The position numbers and the translations under genes were made by a program. Positions 9,021-18,659 of a stretch of DNA of 64,000 bases are shown here, piece by piece. The notes under the pieces were generated by a model. The model made no database searches. It worked only from the letters and a program-made list of their open reading frames with translations, and was not told the DNA's origin. Positions within the stretch are counted from its first letter, which is position 1; every line of letters begins with the position of its first letter. The DNA is taken from assembly GCF_002860255.1 (NCBI RefSeq), contig NZ_PGVE01000064.1, forward strand, positions 186,001-250,000. Reading direction: 5' to 3'. This DNA comes from Neobacillus cucumis (GTDB lineage: Bacteria; Bacillota; Bacilli; Bacillales; Cytobacillaceae).

Positions 9021-10292
9021 TTATTGATTGCGGTGCTTAATTTCATATTCTTCTAACATGGAAATTCTGTCTAGCATCGATGGATGTGTATATCGGAATA
9101 TCTTCACCAGAAACGGCGGGTTAACCTCGCTTAATCCAGATCGGGTTAATTCTTGGAAAGAGCTGATTGCAGCCTCTGGATTTTTAGTCATCTCGATGGC
9201 ATACTTATCAGCCCGCGTTTCCTCATAACGTGAAGCGAGATTAGTCAGTGGACTGGCTGCAAATAAAAGCATAGATAAAATCATAAAGAATAACGGCAAT
9301 GAACGTATGTCTCTTACATCGTCAATTTTAAGTTCCTTCCCCCACTTCCTTACTGCCCAGTTCATTATTTTATAAGTTAGATAAAGTCCCAGCAGTGAAA
9401 GAAGTAAATATCCCGCTATTCCAAAATAAATATGTTTTTCGACGTAATGGCACATTTCATGAGCCATGATAAATAAAATTTGATTATCATTTAACCTGTT
9501 AAGTGTGGTATCCCAAAGGACAATTCTTGCATTCGAGCCAATCCCTGTGACATAGGCATTTAAAGCGTTGGTTTTATCTGCCATGTTCACCTCAAACACA
9601 TTCTTTGCCGGAATATCTGCTTTCTCAGCTAAGGTTAAAATCTTTGTTTCCAACTCCTTATTTTGCAAAGGATAGAAGTCATTGTACAAAGGGTCAATGA
9701 CTACTGGCTGCAGAAACATCATAAATAAAGTAAAAGGAACAGATAACAGCCAGCCATATAGCCACCAGCGCTTTTTGCTTTTCTTCATTAACCAATAAAG
9801 GACTGGAACAATAATAAGCCATGTCGCGTAGTTAATCCAGAAGTCAATTAATTCATCCTTCATCCAACTAGTGAAAGTTTGGGTTGATATATGATAGGTT
9901 CTAGATAAAGAATAACTAATATAGCTCAAAGGAAAAGTAGCTAAAAATGCAAACAAGGATAACCATATTAGATAAATCGGCATTCGCAGCATCTTGTACT
10001 TTGCAGACTGATCAGCCCAGCGCTTAAAGGCCTTTGAAAAACCAAATAATAGAATGAGAAAATAAAAAAGCCATTCAAACGGAGTGGATAAAAAGAACAA
10101 TAAATTTCTTATTTTTGAATACTCTCCACTTAGGTCTAGCTCCCTCCCATTAAGGAACGTTGATGGGTCTGCTTTTGAGCCTTGATATTCAAACGGTAAT
10201 GAAGCATCCGCAAAGTAAAATAAATACCAGTAAAAAAACAATCCATATAAACAAAAGGCCAAAACTGCATAGACCCCCATTTTTCTGACCAT
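9021..10292 (-). CDS. yhfN: M48-family membrane metallopeptidase (YhfN, Ste24-like)
   Basis: This is an integral membrane zinc protease of the M48A/Ste24 group. It has 423 residues, close to B. subtilis YhfN. Several transmembrane segments precede the active site, and the zinc motif HEMCH sits in FIMAHEMCHYVEKH near residue 280. The third ligand is the Glu in SRYEETRADKYA near residue 370. The family degrades or processes membrane proteins and peptides; the B. subtilis protein's substrate is not settled in my memory. It is a single-gene unit with a start at 10292 preceded by AGGGGG. Confidence 0.92.
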   Translation of the reverse strand: MVRKMGVYAVLAFCLYGLFFYWYLFYFADASLPFEYQGSKADPSTFLNGRELDLSGEYSKIRNLLFFLSTPFEWLFYFLILLFGFSKAFKRWADQSAKYKMLRMPIYLIWLSLFAFLATFPLSYISYSLSRTYHISTQTFTSWMKDELIDFWINYATWLIIVPVLYWLMKKSKKRWWLYGWLLSVPFTLFMMFLQPVVIDPLYNDFYPLQNKELETKILTLAEKADIPAKNVFEVNMADKTNALNAYVTGIGSNARIVLWDTTLNRLNDNQILFIMAHEMCHYVEKHIYFGIAGYLLLSLLGLYLTYKIMNWAVRKWGKELKIDDVRDIRSLPLFFMILSMLLFAASPLTNLASRYEETRADKYAIEMTKNPEAAISSFQELTRSGLSEVNPPFLVKIFRYTHPSMLDRISMLEEYEIKHRNQ

Positions 10293-10416
10293 GTTTTGTC
10301 CCCCTTTTTGTACAGCCTCTCTATACCTAGTTTAGTTTAAAAAGTTGGATTTAGAACTAGAGTTAATGAAAACGTACTTTATGACTGTTATATAAGTAGT
10401 CTTTGAATAACGAAAT

Positions 10417-10444
10417 AAAAAAACACGGTGCAGAGGCACCATGT
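10417..10444 (-). terminator. Terminator after the crotonase gene
   Basis: The core stem GGTGC/GCACC, extended by ACA/TGT, is followed on the minus strand by a T run. The hairpin abuts the stop codon. Confidence 0.75.
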
Positions 10445-11220
10445 TATTTACCTTGGAACAATGGTTTTCTTTTCTCAGAAAAAGCTTGTAATGCTTCAAT
10501 CCGATCCTTTGTTGGAAGTGTAACCTCATATGCCTTTCGTTCAATTTCCAGACCGGTATGTAAATCTGTATTCATTCCATTTTTAATAGCAAACTTAGCC
10601 TGCTGTATGGCAATCGGTCCATTAGCTAAAAGCTGTGAGCAAAAAGCAAAACATTCACTTAACAAATGGTCGGATTCTACAACATTTGTTAAAATTCCAT
10701 AATCACGTGCCTCTTTTGCTGAAAGCCTGCGTGCAGTAAGAATCAGTTCCAATGCTTTCGCCTGCCCAATTAGTCTTGGCAGCCGTTGTGTACCGCCTGC
10801 CCCTGGTATAATCGCCAGACTCGTTTCAGTTAATCCCATGACTGCATGATCAGCAGCGATCCGGAAATCACAGGCTAGTGCCAGTTCCATTCCCCCGCCA
10901 AATGCAAAACCATTTATCGCCGCAATAGTTGGCTGAGGCAGCTGGTCAATTTCATTAAAAACTTCATTAATTTTATATAAATTTCGTTTTACTTGACTTT
11001 CCGTTAAATGTTTCCTTTCTTTTAAATCCGCTCCTACACTAAAAGCTTTCTCTCCTGCTCCGGTAAAAATCACTGCTCTTACTTCTTGATTGACCCGGAT
11101 GGTTTCTATTTTTTCTTTTAATTGGAGTAACGTGTCATGATTAAACGCGTTAAGGGATTCTATACGATTAATGGTGATTACTGCGATATGATTATGAACC
11201 TCAAGTAATATTTGCTTCAT
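10444..11220 (-). CDS. Enoyl-CoA hydratase/isomerase family protein
   Basis: The product is a 258-residue crotonase-fold protein, the normal length for a single-domain hydratase. The oxyanion-hole segments AFSVGADLKE and INGFAFGGGMELALACD are present. Both catalytic Glu residues of hydratases appear to be kept: one in GGMELAL, the second in TETSLAIIPGAGGTQRLPRL. The sequence is closest in style to methylglutaconyl-CoA or medium-chain enoyl-CoA hydratases (YngF/FadB types), so a role in beta-oxidation or branched amino-acid breakdown is likely. It follows lcfB but has its own ribosome-binding site (GGGGAGG), and a terminator separates the two. The exact substrate cannot be stated. Confidence 0.87.
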   Translation of the reverse strand: MKQILLEVHNHIAVITINRIESLNAFNHDTLLQLKEKIETIRVNQEVRAVIFTGAGEKAFSVGADLKERKHLTESQVKRNLYKINEVFNEIDQLPQPTIAAINGFAFGGGMELALACDFRIAADHAVMGLTETSLAIIPGAGGTQRLPRLIGQAKALELILTARRLSAKEARDYGILTNVVESDHLLSECFAFCSQLLANGPIAIQQAKFAIKNGMNTDLHTGLEIERKAYEVTLPTKDRIEALQAFSEKRKPLFQGK

Positions 11221-11247
11221 TTTTCTACCTCCCCTATTAAAGAATTC

Positions 11248-11275
11248 TAAAAAGGCAGGTAAAATGCCTGCCTTT
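11248..11275 (-). terminator. Terminator after lcfB
   Basis: A 9-bp stem (AAAGGCAGG/CCTGCCTTT) with a 7-nt loop is followed by four T on the minus strand. It separates lcfB from the downstream crotonase gene. Confidence 0.75.
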
Positions 11276-11293
11276 ACAAGAAAATTTTAATGA

Positions 11294-12856
11294 TTAATGA
11301 TTAACCTTCTGTGAGAGTTGATGTTTCAAAGCCCGTCTTAGGATTTTTCCTGTCGTATTTTTTGGAAGTTCATCTAAAAATTCAATGGTTGTTGGCACTT
11401 TATATTTGGCAAGATGCTCTCGGCAATATTCTAGAACCTGTTCTTTTGTTAATGCAGGATTTTTGCTGACAACATAAGCATTAACTGCCTCACCTTGGTT
11501 AGGGTCAGGTACACCAAGTACAGCCACCTCGACTACATCGGAATGATTGTAAATGACTTCCTCCACTTCACGAGGATAAACATTGTAGCCGCCTACAATA
11601 ATTAGATCCTTCTTCCGATCCACGATATAAAAGTATCCTTCCTCATCCATTCTTGCCATATCACCAGTGTGAAGCCAGCCATTTCGAATCGCAGCAGCAG
11701 TTTCCTCAGGCATTTTATAATATCCTTTCATCACATTTGGTCCACGAACGATCAGCTCTCCCACATGACCTGGAGGTACATCTTGCCCCAGTTCATCGAC
11801 AATTTTATTCTCAACCCGGAGTATAGAAGTACCAATAGAGCCCGGCTTCCGCGGCCTGTCAAGTGGATTAAAACAGGTTACAGGTGATGCCTCCGATAAT
11901 CCGTACCCTTCTGAAATGAACACATTAAATTTTTTCTCAAAATTCTTTAATAATGCAACCGGAAGGGATGCCCCACCGGAAATACATAAACGTAAGGAAT
12001 TAAAATCTGCTGGATTACCTTCAGGATATTGATATAGGAAATTATACATGGTTGGAACACCAGCAAAAATTGTAGCGGTAAAATCCTTAATTAGTGAGAA
12101 AACTTCTTTTGGGCTAAATTTAGGTAAAATTACTATTGAAGCTCCGCTTAGTAAAGGAGCATTTAAAGCAACAGTCAAACAAAAAACATGAAACATTGGA
12201 AGAACAGTAACGACTTTGTCATCTGGATTTATTCTTAAATAACCTCCCACATCTCTAGCATTGCTATATAAATTTTTATGGCTTAACATGGCACCCTTTG
12301 GTTTCCCTGTCGTACCCGAGGTATAAAGAATAATTGCAACGTCCTCCTCTCCAAGAACAGGACCTTGGAATGAAGACTCACCAGAGGAAATTATATTTGT
12401 AAACGATTTCATTTTAGGGTAAACTGACAGCTTCTCTATCTCTAAATGTATTTGGCTATCTGGCTTTGTTTCACAAAAAATATAGTGTTTGATTTCGGGT
12501 AATAAGGAATGCATTTTCTCCGCTAATGGGATGGCTAAATCAAGTGCAACCACTGCTTTTACGTCTCCATTTTTTAAGATATAGCCAATTTCATCTGCAG
12601 TGTAAATAGGATTAACAGGAATAACGGTTATCCCTAGCCGCAGGGCTCCATATAAACTTATAACAAAATGTGGAGAATTTCCAAGCAACAGGGCAATGTG
12701 ATCTCCCTGTCTTAATCCTAATTTTTCTAAACCCGAAGCAAACTTTTGTACTGCATCATCTAATTCAGCATAAGTACTCATTTGTCCCATAAAATAATAA
12801 GCTGGTTTTTCGGAAAATTTCTTGGCTGTTTCTTGAAGCAGAGCTGAAAGATTCAT
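11294..12856 (-). CDS. lcfB: Long-chain fatty-acid-CoA ligase LcfB
   Basis: The enzyme activates fatty acids to acyl-CoA with ATP, the entry step of beta-oxidation. It has 520 residues from the ATG at 12856 (MNLSALLQE), which follows GGGGAGGG; a start further upstream would read through the operator. The AMP-binding signature [13 protein letters not shown] lies near residue 170. The motif [10 protein letters not shown] is near 320, WLHTGD near 400, and the C-terminal lysine motif [11 protein letters not shown] near 500. The sequence is strongly B. subtilis LcfB (YhfL)-like. A FadR box lies just upstream, so it should be repressed by FadR and induced by long-chain acyl-CoA. Confidence 0.95.
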   Translation of the reverse strand: MNLSALLQETAKKFSEKPAYYFMGQMSTYAELDDAVQKFASGLEKLGLRQGDHIALLLGNSPHFVISLYGALRLGITVIPVNPIYTADEIGYILKNGDVKAVVALDLAIPLAEKMHSLLPEIKHYIFCETKPDSQIHLEIEKLSVYPKMKSFTNIISSGESSFQGPVLGEEDVAIILYTSGTTGKPKGAMLSHKNLYSNARDVGGYLRINPDDKVVTVLPMFHVFCLTVALNAPLLSGASIVILPKFSPKEVFSLIKDFTATIFAGVPTMYNFLYQYPEGNPADFNSLRLCISGGASLPVALLKNFEKKFNVFISEGYGLSEASPVTCFNPLDRPRKPGSIGTSILRVENKIVDELGQDVPPGHVGELIVRGPNVMKGYYKMPEETAAAIRNGWLHTGDMARMDEEGYFYIVDRKKDLIIVGGYNVYPREVEEVIYNHSDVVEVAVLGVPDPNQGEAVNAYVVSKNPALTKEQVLEYCREHLAKYKVPTTIEFLDELPKNTTGKILRRALKHQLSQKVNH

Positions 12857-12869
12857 CGTTTCCCTCCCC

Positions 12870-12889
12870 ATGAATGAATAGTCATTCAT
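12870..12889 (-). promoter_or_regulatory. FadR operator of lcfB
   Basis: The palindrome TGAATGAATAGTCATTCA fits the Bacillus FadR (YsiA) consensus TGAATGAMTANTCATTCA exactly, and is extended by one A/T pair on each side. It lies between the predicted promoter and the lcfB ribosome-binding site. Confidence 0.9.
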
Positions 12890-12907
12890 AATAAATTTTC
12901 TAAATAT

Positions 12908-12936
12908 ATTATATTGCCTGAATTTTACGTATTCAA
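12908..12936 (-). promoter_or_regulatory. SigA promoter of lcfB
   Basis: On the minus strand TTGAAT (12931-12936) and TATAAT (12908-12913) are 17 nt apart. The FadR box begins roughly ten bases downstream of the predicted transcription start. Confidence 0.75.
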
Positions 12937-12951
12937 GTAAAACTTTGTAAA

Positions 12952-12980
12952 AATAAAGCGATGTCTAAACGACATCGCTT
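12952..12980 (-). terminator. Terminator after lplJ
   Basis: A 10-bp stem (AAGCGATGTC/GACATCGCTT) is followed by ATTTTTA on the minus strand. Confidence 0.8.
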
Positions 12981-12984
12981 TAAG

Positions 12985-13974
12985 TTAATAGATTAAATCA
13001 ATGAACTCTTCTTTTGATACATTTCCAAAATAGTGCCTCGTATCTACAACTGAAAGAGTCCGCTCAATTTCCCTTTTGTCATAGCGGCTCCCTGTTAATT
13101 TATTCTCAATTTCACTTACCTCTCCTACACCAAAAAAGTCACCATATATTTTACAGTTCTCAATTATTCCCTTATTCACCTCTAAGCGGACATCAATCGA
13201 TCCTACAGGGAAACGATGTGAATGTTGGAGGTTAAACTTTGGAGATTTTCCATAATTCCATTCCCAGTTTTGGTATCGTTCTTTAGACAGTTGGTTAATT
13301 TTCTCCCAATCATTTTCAGTTAAAACATATTCTGGTATATGATCTTGTTCGCCAAAAATATTCTTTAACAGCAGGGAACGGAATTCTTCAACACTAATCT
13401 TTTCAGTTAGAAACTCAGCTATGTTCGCTACACGGCTGCGCACAGATTTAATTCCTTTTGATTCGATTTTATCTTTTTTAACTTTTAAGGCTGATACCAC
13501 GTTTTCTAATTCAGAATTTAGCATCAAGGTACCATGACTAAACATTCTCCCCTTTGTTGAAAATTGGGCATTACCTGAAACTTTTCTGCCCTCAACTTCC
13601 AAATCATTTCTACCGCTCAACTTTGCGTTTACACCTAATTTTTGAAGTGCTTCCACCACTGGCTCCGTAAACTTACGGAAATTATGAAAGCTTTCTCCGT
13701 CATCTTTCGTAATAAAACTAAAGTTTAAATTTCCGAGATCATGGTAGACTGCACCACCACCTGATAATCTGCGAACCACATGAATTCCATTTTTTTCAAC
13801 GTATTCCGTATTGATTTCCTCAATCGTATTTTGATTTTTCCCAATAATAATGGACGGCTCATTTATGTAAAACAATAAGTAAGTTTCATTTATATCAAGG
13901 TTCTTTAAGGCATATTCTTCAATCGCCAAATTAATGCGAGGGTCAGTCATCCCCTTATTATCGATGAATAACAT
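12985..13974 (-). CDS. lplJ: Lipoate-protein ligase LplJ
   Basis: The enzyme attaches free lipoate to lipoyl domains of 2-oxoacid dehydrogenases and GcvH. It has 329 residues from the ATG at 13974 (MLFIDNKGM), in line with LplJ; upstream in-frame codons lack a ribosome-binding site and would run into the preceding gene. The lipoyl-AMP binding motif RRLSGGGAVYHDLGNLNFSF is at about residues 70-90. The lysine in GRKVSGNAQ and the C-terminal accessory domain (residues 250-329) are present. It follows the MBL-fold gene by 16 nt, the same pair (yhfI-lplJ) as in B. subtilis. Confidence 0.94.
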   Translation of the reverse strand: MLFIDNKGMTDPRINLAIEEYALKNLDINETYLLFYINEPSIIIGKNQNTIEEINTEYVEKNGIHVVRRLSGGGAVYHDLGNLNFSFITKDDGESFHNFRKFTEPVVEALQKLGVNAKLSGRNDLEVEGRKVSGNAQFSTKGRMFSHGTLMLNSELENVVSALKVKKDKIESKGIKSVRSRVANIAEFLTEKISVEEFRSLLLKNIFGEQDHIPEYVLTENDWEKINQLSKERYQNWEWNYGKSPKFNLQHSHRFPVGSIDVRLEVNKGIIENCKIYGDFFGVGEVSEIENKLTGSRYDKREIERTLSVVDTRHYFGNVSKEEFIDLIY

Positions 13975-13990
13975 CTTCAACTTCCCTTCT

Positions 13991-14725
13991 TTATAGTGAA
14001 ATAGATTGAAATTCCTCTGCAAGTTTTATTATACCGCTATATTGAACGGATGCCTCTGTAATAAGCTCACCTAGGCTTCCATAATGAGGCAGATGGGTCA
14101 AAATTAATTGTTTAACCTCTGCCTTTTGTGCAAGCTGCCCTGCCTCAACACTATTCATATGGCCTGCCGACCTGCCATTTTGATTACCGTAGAAGTTACA
14201 TTCACATAAAAGCACATCAGCGTTGCGGCTAAAATCAATAAATTCTTCTTTAAATGAACTATCACCAGTATATACAAGAGTCTTCCCTCCTGCCTCAATT
14301 CTCATGGCGTAGCAAGGAACCGGGTGATTAGTCTTTAAAAATGATAGTTTAAATGGTCCTGCAGTAAGTGTGCCTTCCGGGTCATAGGCATGCCCTTTTG
14401 TAATGGTTTTATAGGTGAGTTTGCTAAATTCATGCTCATTAAATGAATGCCCATAAATAGGAAGAGTGGGAAGCTCATTACCAAGGAACCCCTGAATTAA
14501 TCGAGCATGCTGCAAAACCCCAATATCTGCAGTATGATCTGGGTGATAATGAGAGAGAATCACGGCATCCAATTCCTGTGGTTGAATGATATTTTGCAAT
14601 TTTGAAAGCACCCCGCTGCCACAGTCAATTAATAGTTGAAACCCATCATGTTCTAATAAGTAGCCTGAGCTTGCTTCATTCTTTTTTGGATAACCGCCCC
14701 AATAACCGATAATTGTTAATTTCAT
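13991..14725 (-). CDS. yhfI: MBL-fold metallohydrolase (YhfI)
   Basis: The product is a cytosolic metallo-beta-lactamase-fold hydrolase of 244 residues, from the ATG at 14725 after TTGGAGG. The first zinc motif is SHYHPDHTADI near residue 58. Later ligands appear in YTGDSSF, GHMNSVEAG and LTHLPHYG, a pattern like RNase Z or phosphodiesterase-type members. The substrate is unknown. It is likely co-transcribed with lplJ. Confidence 0.87.
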   Translation of the reverse strand: MKLTIIGYWGGYPKKNEASSGYLLEHDGFQLLIDCGSGVLSKLQNIIQPQELDAVILSHYHPDHTADIGVLQHARLIQGFLGNELPTLPIYGHSFNEHEFSKLTYKTITKGHAYDPEGTLTAGPFKLSFLKTNHPVPCYAMRIEAGGKTLVYTGDSSFKEEFIDFSRNADVLLCECNFYGNQNGRSAGHMNSVEAGQLAQKAEVKQLILTHLPHYGSLGELITEASVQYSGIIKLAEEFQSISL

Positions 14726-14791
14726 ATTTATTTCCTCCAATTCTTAGTCTAACTTTAATATACTCAAAAACCTCCAGGATTCACGAGATAG

Positions 14792-14823
14792 AAAAAAGAA
14801 GCTGACCTTATTGAACAGCTTCT
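14792..14823 (-). terminator. Terminator overlapping the end of hemY
   Basis: An 8-bp stem (AGAAGCTG/CAGCTTCT) has the hemY stop codon in its loop and is followed by six T on the minus strand. Confidence 0.8.
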
Positions 14824-16250
14824 GGATTGATTATATTTACTTGTAAATAATTTAATACGTCTTGAACAGCAGCTTCTCCTTGATCTATACAGTCAGGAAC
14901 CCCTACTCCTCCATAAGAGGCGCCAGCTAAGAAAACCCCGGGTAGTTCCTTTTTTAATGACTCCTGTAACGCTGTTAAACGTTGTTTGTGTCCTACAGTA
15001 TATTGCGGCATTGAGTTTTTCCAACGTGAAACAATTGTAAATTCAGGATTCATTGAAATATTCATTATCTTTTTTAGATCATCAAGAACAGTTTTTAAAA
15101 TCTGGTCATCTGATAAATCAACGATTGTTTGATCCCCAGCTTTCCCCACATAACAGCGGAGCAGTACCTTTCCTTTTGGAGTGGAGTGTTCCCATTTTTT
15201 ATGAGTCCATGTACAGGCTGTAATTGAATAATCACTATTCCTTGAAACAACAAAGCCTGTTCCATCGAGATTATCAGTAATAGCTTCCTCAGGAAACGCT
15301 AATGCAATCGTAGCGACTGATGTAGATGGTACAGATTTTAACGGATCAAAGAATTGATAGTCAGAAAAAAAAGATTGCGTAACCTGATGTGGTGTAGCAG
15401 CAATAATACAATCCGCTTTTACCAATTCGCCATTGTTAAGAAATATTTCGTAAAAATGCCCTGATTTCGTTATTTTATCAACACGATGCCCTTTTAAAAT
15501 GTTCTTGGAATCTAGCTTAGCCTCTAATGCCTCGGCAAATGATTGAAGACCTGTTTTAAAGGTTAAAAAGCCGCCTTTTTTCTTCTCCTTTGAATCCTCT
15601 TTTTTTATCTGGGAGGGGGCAGATTTTTTCATCCCAATAATCAGGCTGCGATATTTTTGTTCTACCTCATAAAATTGAGGAAAGGTAGACATCAGACTTA
15701 GTTGATCAATGTCACCCGCATAAATGCCTGATAATAATGGTTCAATTAAGTTTTCAACTACCTCATCTCCCAACCGTCTTCTGAAGAATTGTCCGAGGGA
15801 TTGGTCTTTTCCACGTACAGAACGCGGCAAAATAAAATCTGCCGCTGCTCTTACTTTACCGGGAATGGAAAAGAGGCTGGTAGTAATAAAGGGTCCAATT
15901 TCCGTTGGTATTCCCATAATCGATCCGCCGGGCATGGGATGAAGTTCTTCGTTCGCAAGAACATAGGATTTACCTGTAGAATTAGGGACTAATTGATCCT
16001 CCATCCCAACTTCCTTTGCCAGCCTAATGATACTAGTTTTTCGCGCTAGAAAAGAGTCAGGACCTCGTTCAATTATATAACCGTCTTTTATGACGGTTTG
16101 TAATTTGCCGCCGAGACGGTGTGAAGATTCAATAAGTTGAATTTCGATGGGGAGCTTCTGGTCTTGAATCGTTTTTTGCAAATAAAAGGCCGAAGTTAGC
16201 CCAGCTATTCCTCCACCCACAACTACAACTTTCTTTTTATCCTCCGCCAC
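14808..16250 (-). CDS. hemY: Coproporphyrinogen III oxidase HemY (CgoX)
   Basis: This FAD enzyme oxidises coproporphyrinogen III to coproporphyrin III in the Gram-positive haem pathway. It has about 480 residues. The dinucleotide-binding motif VVVVGGGIAGLTSAFYL is at the N-terminus, LIESSHRLGGK follows, and the C-terminal FAD motif (LAGASYGGVGVPDCIDQG) is near residue 450. I prefer the GTG at 16250, because AGGTGA lies 5 nt upstream. A GTG three codons earlier is an alternative. The gene is last in hemE-hemH-hemY. Its substrate assignment follows the known coproporphyrin-dependent route of Firmicutes. Confidence 0.94.
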   Translation of the reverse strand: MAEDKKKVVVVGGGIAGLTSAFYLQKTIQDQKLPIEIQLIESSHRLGGKLQTVIKDGYIIERGPDSFLARKTSIIRLAKEVGMEDQLVPNSTGKSYVLANEELHPMPGGSIMGIPTEIGPFITTSLFSIPGKVRAAADFILPRSVRGKDQSLGQFFRRRLGDEVVENLIEPLLSGIYAGDIDQLSLMSTFPQFYEVEQKYRSLIIGMKKSAPSQIKKEDSKEKKKGGFLTFKTGLQSFAEALEAKLDSKNILKGHRVDKITKSGHFYEIFLNNGELVKADCIIAATPHQVTQSFFSDYQFFDPLKSVPSTSVATIALAFPEEAITDNLDGTGFVVSRNSDYSITACTWTHKKWEHSTPKGKVLLRCYVGKAGDQTIVDLSDDQILKTVLDDLKKIMNISMNPEFTIVSRWKNSMPQYTVGHKQRLTALQESLKKELPGVFLAGASYGGVGVPDCIDQGEAAVQDVLNYLQVNIINPEAVQ

Positions 16251-16287
16251 GGACGTCACCTACTTCCATATAAAATCCTATCTGAAG

Positions 16288-17220
16288 CTACTCCGCTATC
16301 CTTTTTAAGATAACTGTTGCTAAGCAATCAATAAATTCCTCTTTCGCATTAGGCATTTCAGGACGATAATACTTTGCCCCTAATTGATCCGTTACTGTTT
16401 TACATTCTATATCATTGTCATAAAGTACTTCTAGATGATCACATACAAAACCTACGGGTGCATAAACGAATGATTTGTACTGTTTCTGGTTAAACAGTTC
16501 TCTTGTTAAGTCCTGAACATCGGGCCCAATCCATGGTTCAGGTGTATTGCCTGCACTTTGCCATCCAATTTCATAGTTTATGACTCCTGCTTGATTCGCA
16601 ATTAAATCAGCTGTTTCTTGAAGCTGGCTTGGATACGGGTCACCAAATTGAAGAATTTTCTCCGGTAAACTGTGGGCAGAAACAATTAATACTGCCTGCT
16701 CCTTTTCAGCTTGCGGCATTTGGTGAAAAATTTGTGATATTTTTTCGGACCAATAGTTAATAAATTTAGGTTCCTTATACCAGCTTTCAATTGTCCTAAT
16801 TTTAAGATCACCCAATTTTTCAGCCTCTTCGACCGCTCTTCCATTATAGGATTTAACACTAAAGGTTGAGAAATGAGGGGCAAGAACAATACTTACAGCC
16901 TCTTTAATACCATCTTCATGCATTTTTTTTACGGCATCTTCAATAAATGGTTCGATATGTTTTAAACCTAAATACATTTTAAATTCGACTTCATCTTGAA
17001 TGTGATTCAGATGTTCTTCAAGCTTTTCAGCTTGATCTAAAGTAATCCTAGCTAAAGGAGAGATCCCCCCAATTGCTTCGTATCGATTCCGAAGATCGTC
17101 GATCAATTCAGGTGTTGGCTTACGGCCATGGCGGATATGGGTATAGTATGGTACTAAATCTTCTAATGTATATGGGGTACCATATGCCATAACTAATAAC
17201 CCCATTTTTTTCTTTGTCAT
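16288..17220 (-). CDS. hemH: Coproporphyrin III ferrochelatase HemH (CpfC)
   Basis: The enzyme inserts Fe(II) into coproporphyrin III. It is 310 residues long, a soluble monomer as in B. subtilis. The conserved active-site histidine is in [10 protein letters not shown] near residue 183 and the metal-route glutamate in [14 protein letters not shown] near residue 264. The motif [25 protein letters not shown] at the N-terminus is typical. It lies in the hemEHY operon, 37 nt before hemY and 146 nt after hemE; the longer gap holds a hairpin. Confidence 0.96.
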   Translation of the reverse strand: MTKKKMGLLVMAYGTPYTLEDLVPYYTHIRHGRKPTPELIDDLRNRYEAIGGISPLARITLDQAEKLEEHLNHIQDEVEFKMYLGLKHIEPFIEDAVKKMHEDGIKEAVSIVLAPHFSTFSVKSYNGRAVEEAEKLGDLKIRTIESWYKEPKFINYWSEKISQIFHQMPQAEKEQAVLIVSAHSLPEKILQFGDPYPSQLQETADLIANQAGVINYEIGWQSAGNTPEPWIGPDVQDLTRELFNQKQYKSFVYAPVGFVCDHLEVLYDNDIECKTVTDQLGAKYYRPEMPNAKEEFIDCLATVILKRIAE

Positions 17221-17264
17221 CTATCGCACCTCATTTTAAGTCCTAAAATTTTCATTTTTATTTA

Positions 17265-17302
17265 AAAAGGCATTATAGGCTTTGTACCCTTTAATGCCTT
17301 TT
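17265..17302 (-). other. Hairpin between hemE and hemH
   Basis: An 11-bp inverted repeat (AAAAGGCATTA/TAATGCCTTTT) with a 16-nt loop lies in the hemE-hemH spacer. No strong T run follows on the minus strand, so it may be a weak terminator or an mRNA processing or stability element rather than a full stop. Confidence 0.5.
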
Positions 17303-17366
17303 AAAACACTTATTATATTGTGCCAAAAAATTGGTTAGCTTGCCATTTTTAAGATTCATTTAATAA

Positions 17367-18413
17367 TCAGCGGCTTAATTTTGAAGCTGAATACTCGTGA
17401 ATAAAGGATGTTAATCTTTTCAATGTATCTGGATTCACTGAAGGAAATACACCATGACCTAAATTAAAGATATAACCTTCTTGAGCCATTCCTTGGTCTA
17501 GAATTTCTCTTGCCCTCTCTTCAATTACTTCCCAAGGTGCCAAAAGAAGGGCGGGATCAAGGTTGCCCTGTACGGTTTTATGAATACCCATTTCTCTCGC
17601 CTGGCGAATTGGCAAGCGCCAGTCTAAACCAACTACATCCAGTGGAAGATCATTCCATTCTAAGGCAAGATGACTTGCGCCTACTCCGAACATAATAAAT
17701 GGAACATTCTCCTCTTGTAAGGATGTAAAAATACGATTCATGATAGGTTTGATGAAATAACGATAATCTTCTACATTCAAGGCTCCAACCCAGGAATCAA
17801 AAATTTGAATAGCTTTTGCCCCAGCCTTAATTTGTGATTTTACATATGTAATAATCATATCCCCTAGTTTATCCATTAGAGCAAACCAGGCCTTAGGCTC
17901 AGAATACATAAATGCTTTTGTCTTATTATAGTTTTTGGATGGACCGCCTTCAATCATATAACTAGCTAGTGTAAACGGCGCACCAGAAAAACCAATTAGT
18001 GGAACAGTTAACTGTTCTTGTGTTAATAATTTAATCGTATCCAATACGTAAGGAACATCTTCTTCTGGATGTATTTCGCCCAATTTTTCTACATCAGCTA
18101 ATGAGCGAATGGGTTTATCTATAACCGGTCCAACCCCGCCCTTTATCTCTACATCTACACCAATGGCTGGTAGCGGTGTCATTATATCTTTATATAAAAT
18201 GGCAGCATCAACGTTATATTGCTCAACAGGTAAGCGTGTTACATAGGCACATAGCTCGGGCTGATGAGTTATTTCAAATAAAGAATACTTTTCTTTAATT
18301 GCTCTATACTCCGGCTGCGAGCGGCCGGCTTGACGCATATACCATACAGGTACGTAATCTGTCTTTTCACCTCTAGCGGCTTTTATGAATGTTTCATTAA
18401 TTTTTCTTGTCAT
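17367..18413 (-). CDS. hemE: Uroporphyrinogen decarboxylase HemE
   Basis: The enzyme converts uroporphyrinogen III to coproporphyrinogen III. It has 348 residues. The substrate-binding motif [16 protein letters not shown] is at residues 22-37, the catalytic Asp in [12 protein letters not shown] near residue 77, and the signature [17 protein letters not shown] near residue 140. It is the first gene of hemEHY; the start ATG at 18413 follows AAAGGTGG. It is divergent from hmoB with a 246-base spacer in which I see AT-rich promoter-like sequence but no certain operator. Confidence 0.97.
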   Translation of the reverse strand: MTRKINETFIKAARGEKTDYVPVWYMRQAGRSQPEYRAIKEKYSLFEITHQPELCAYVTRLPVEQYNVDAAILYKDIMTPLPAIGVDVEIKGGVGPVIDKPIRSLADVEKLGEIHPEEDVPYVLDTIKLLTQEQLTVPLIGFSGAPFTLASYMIEGGPSKNYNKTKAFMYSEPKAWFALMDKLGDMIITYVKSQIKAGAKAIQIFDSWVGALNVEDYRYFIKPIMNRIFTSLQEENVPFIMFGVGASHLALEWNDLPLDVVGLDWRLPIRQAREMGIHKTVQGNLDPALLLAPWEVIEERAREILDQGMAQEGYIFNLGHGVFPSVNPDTLKRLTSFIHEYSASKLSR

Positions 18414-18659
18414 GAAGAATGTCCACCTTTCAAAGACTGTCTGTTTTCCATTGTAATATAATGACCATAAAAATTAAAACGATTGGAATACATAGCTGTC
18501 TTCACTATATCCATTTATCCTCTTTCTGTATAGCGTACGATATAATCTGTCAAAAAAAAGTCGTTTTTAAATTAGTAAATTGGTCTAAATAATATAGAGA
18601 GCATACTGTAAATGAATATGTATAGAATAATGAAGATTTATTTTTAGGGGTGAAAAAAA

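Noticed and set aside
10332..10544. Minus-strand ORF of 70 codons downstream of the crotonase
   Set aside because: It overlaps the crotonase 3' end and its terminator in another frame; no ribosome-binding site or similarity.
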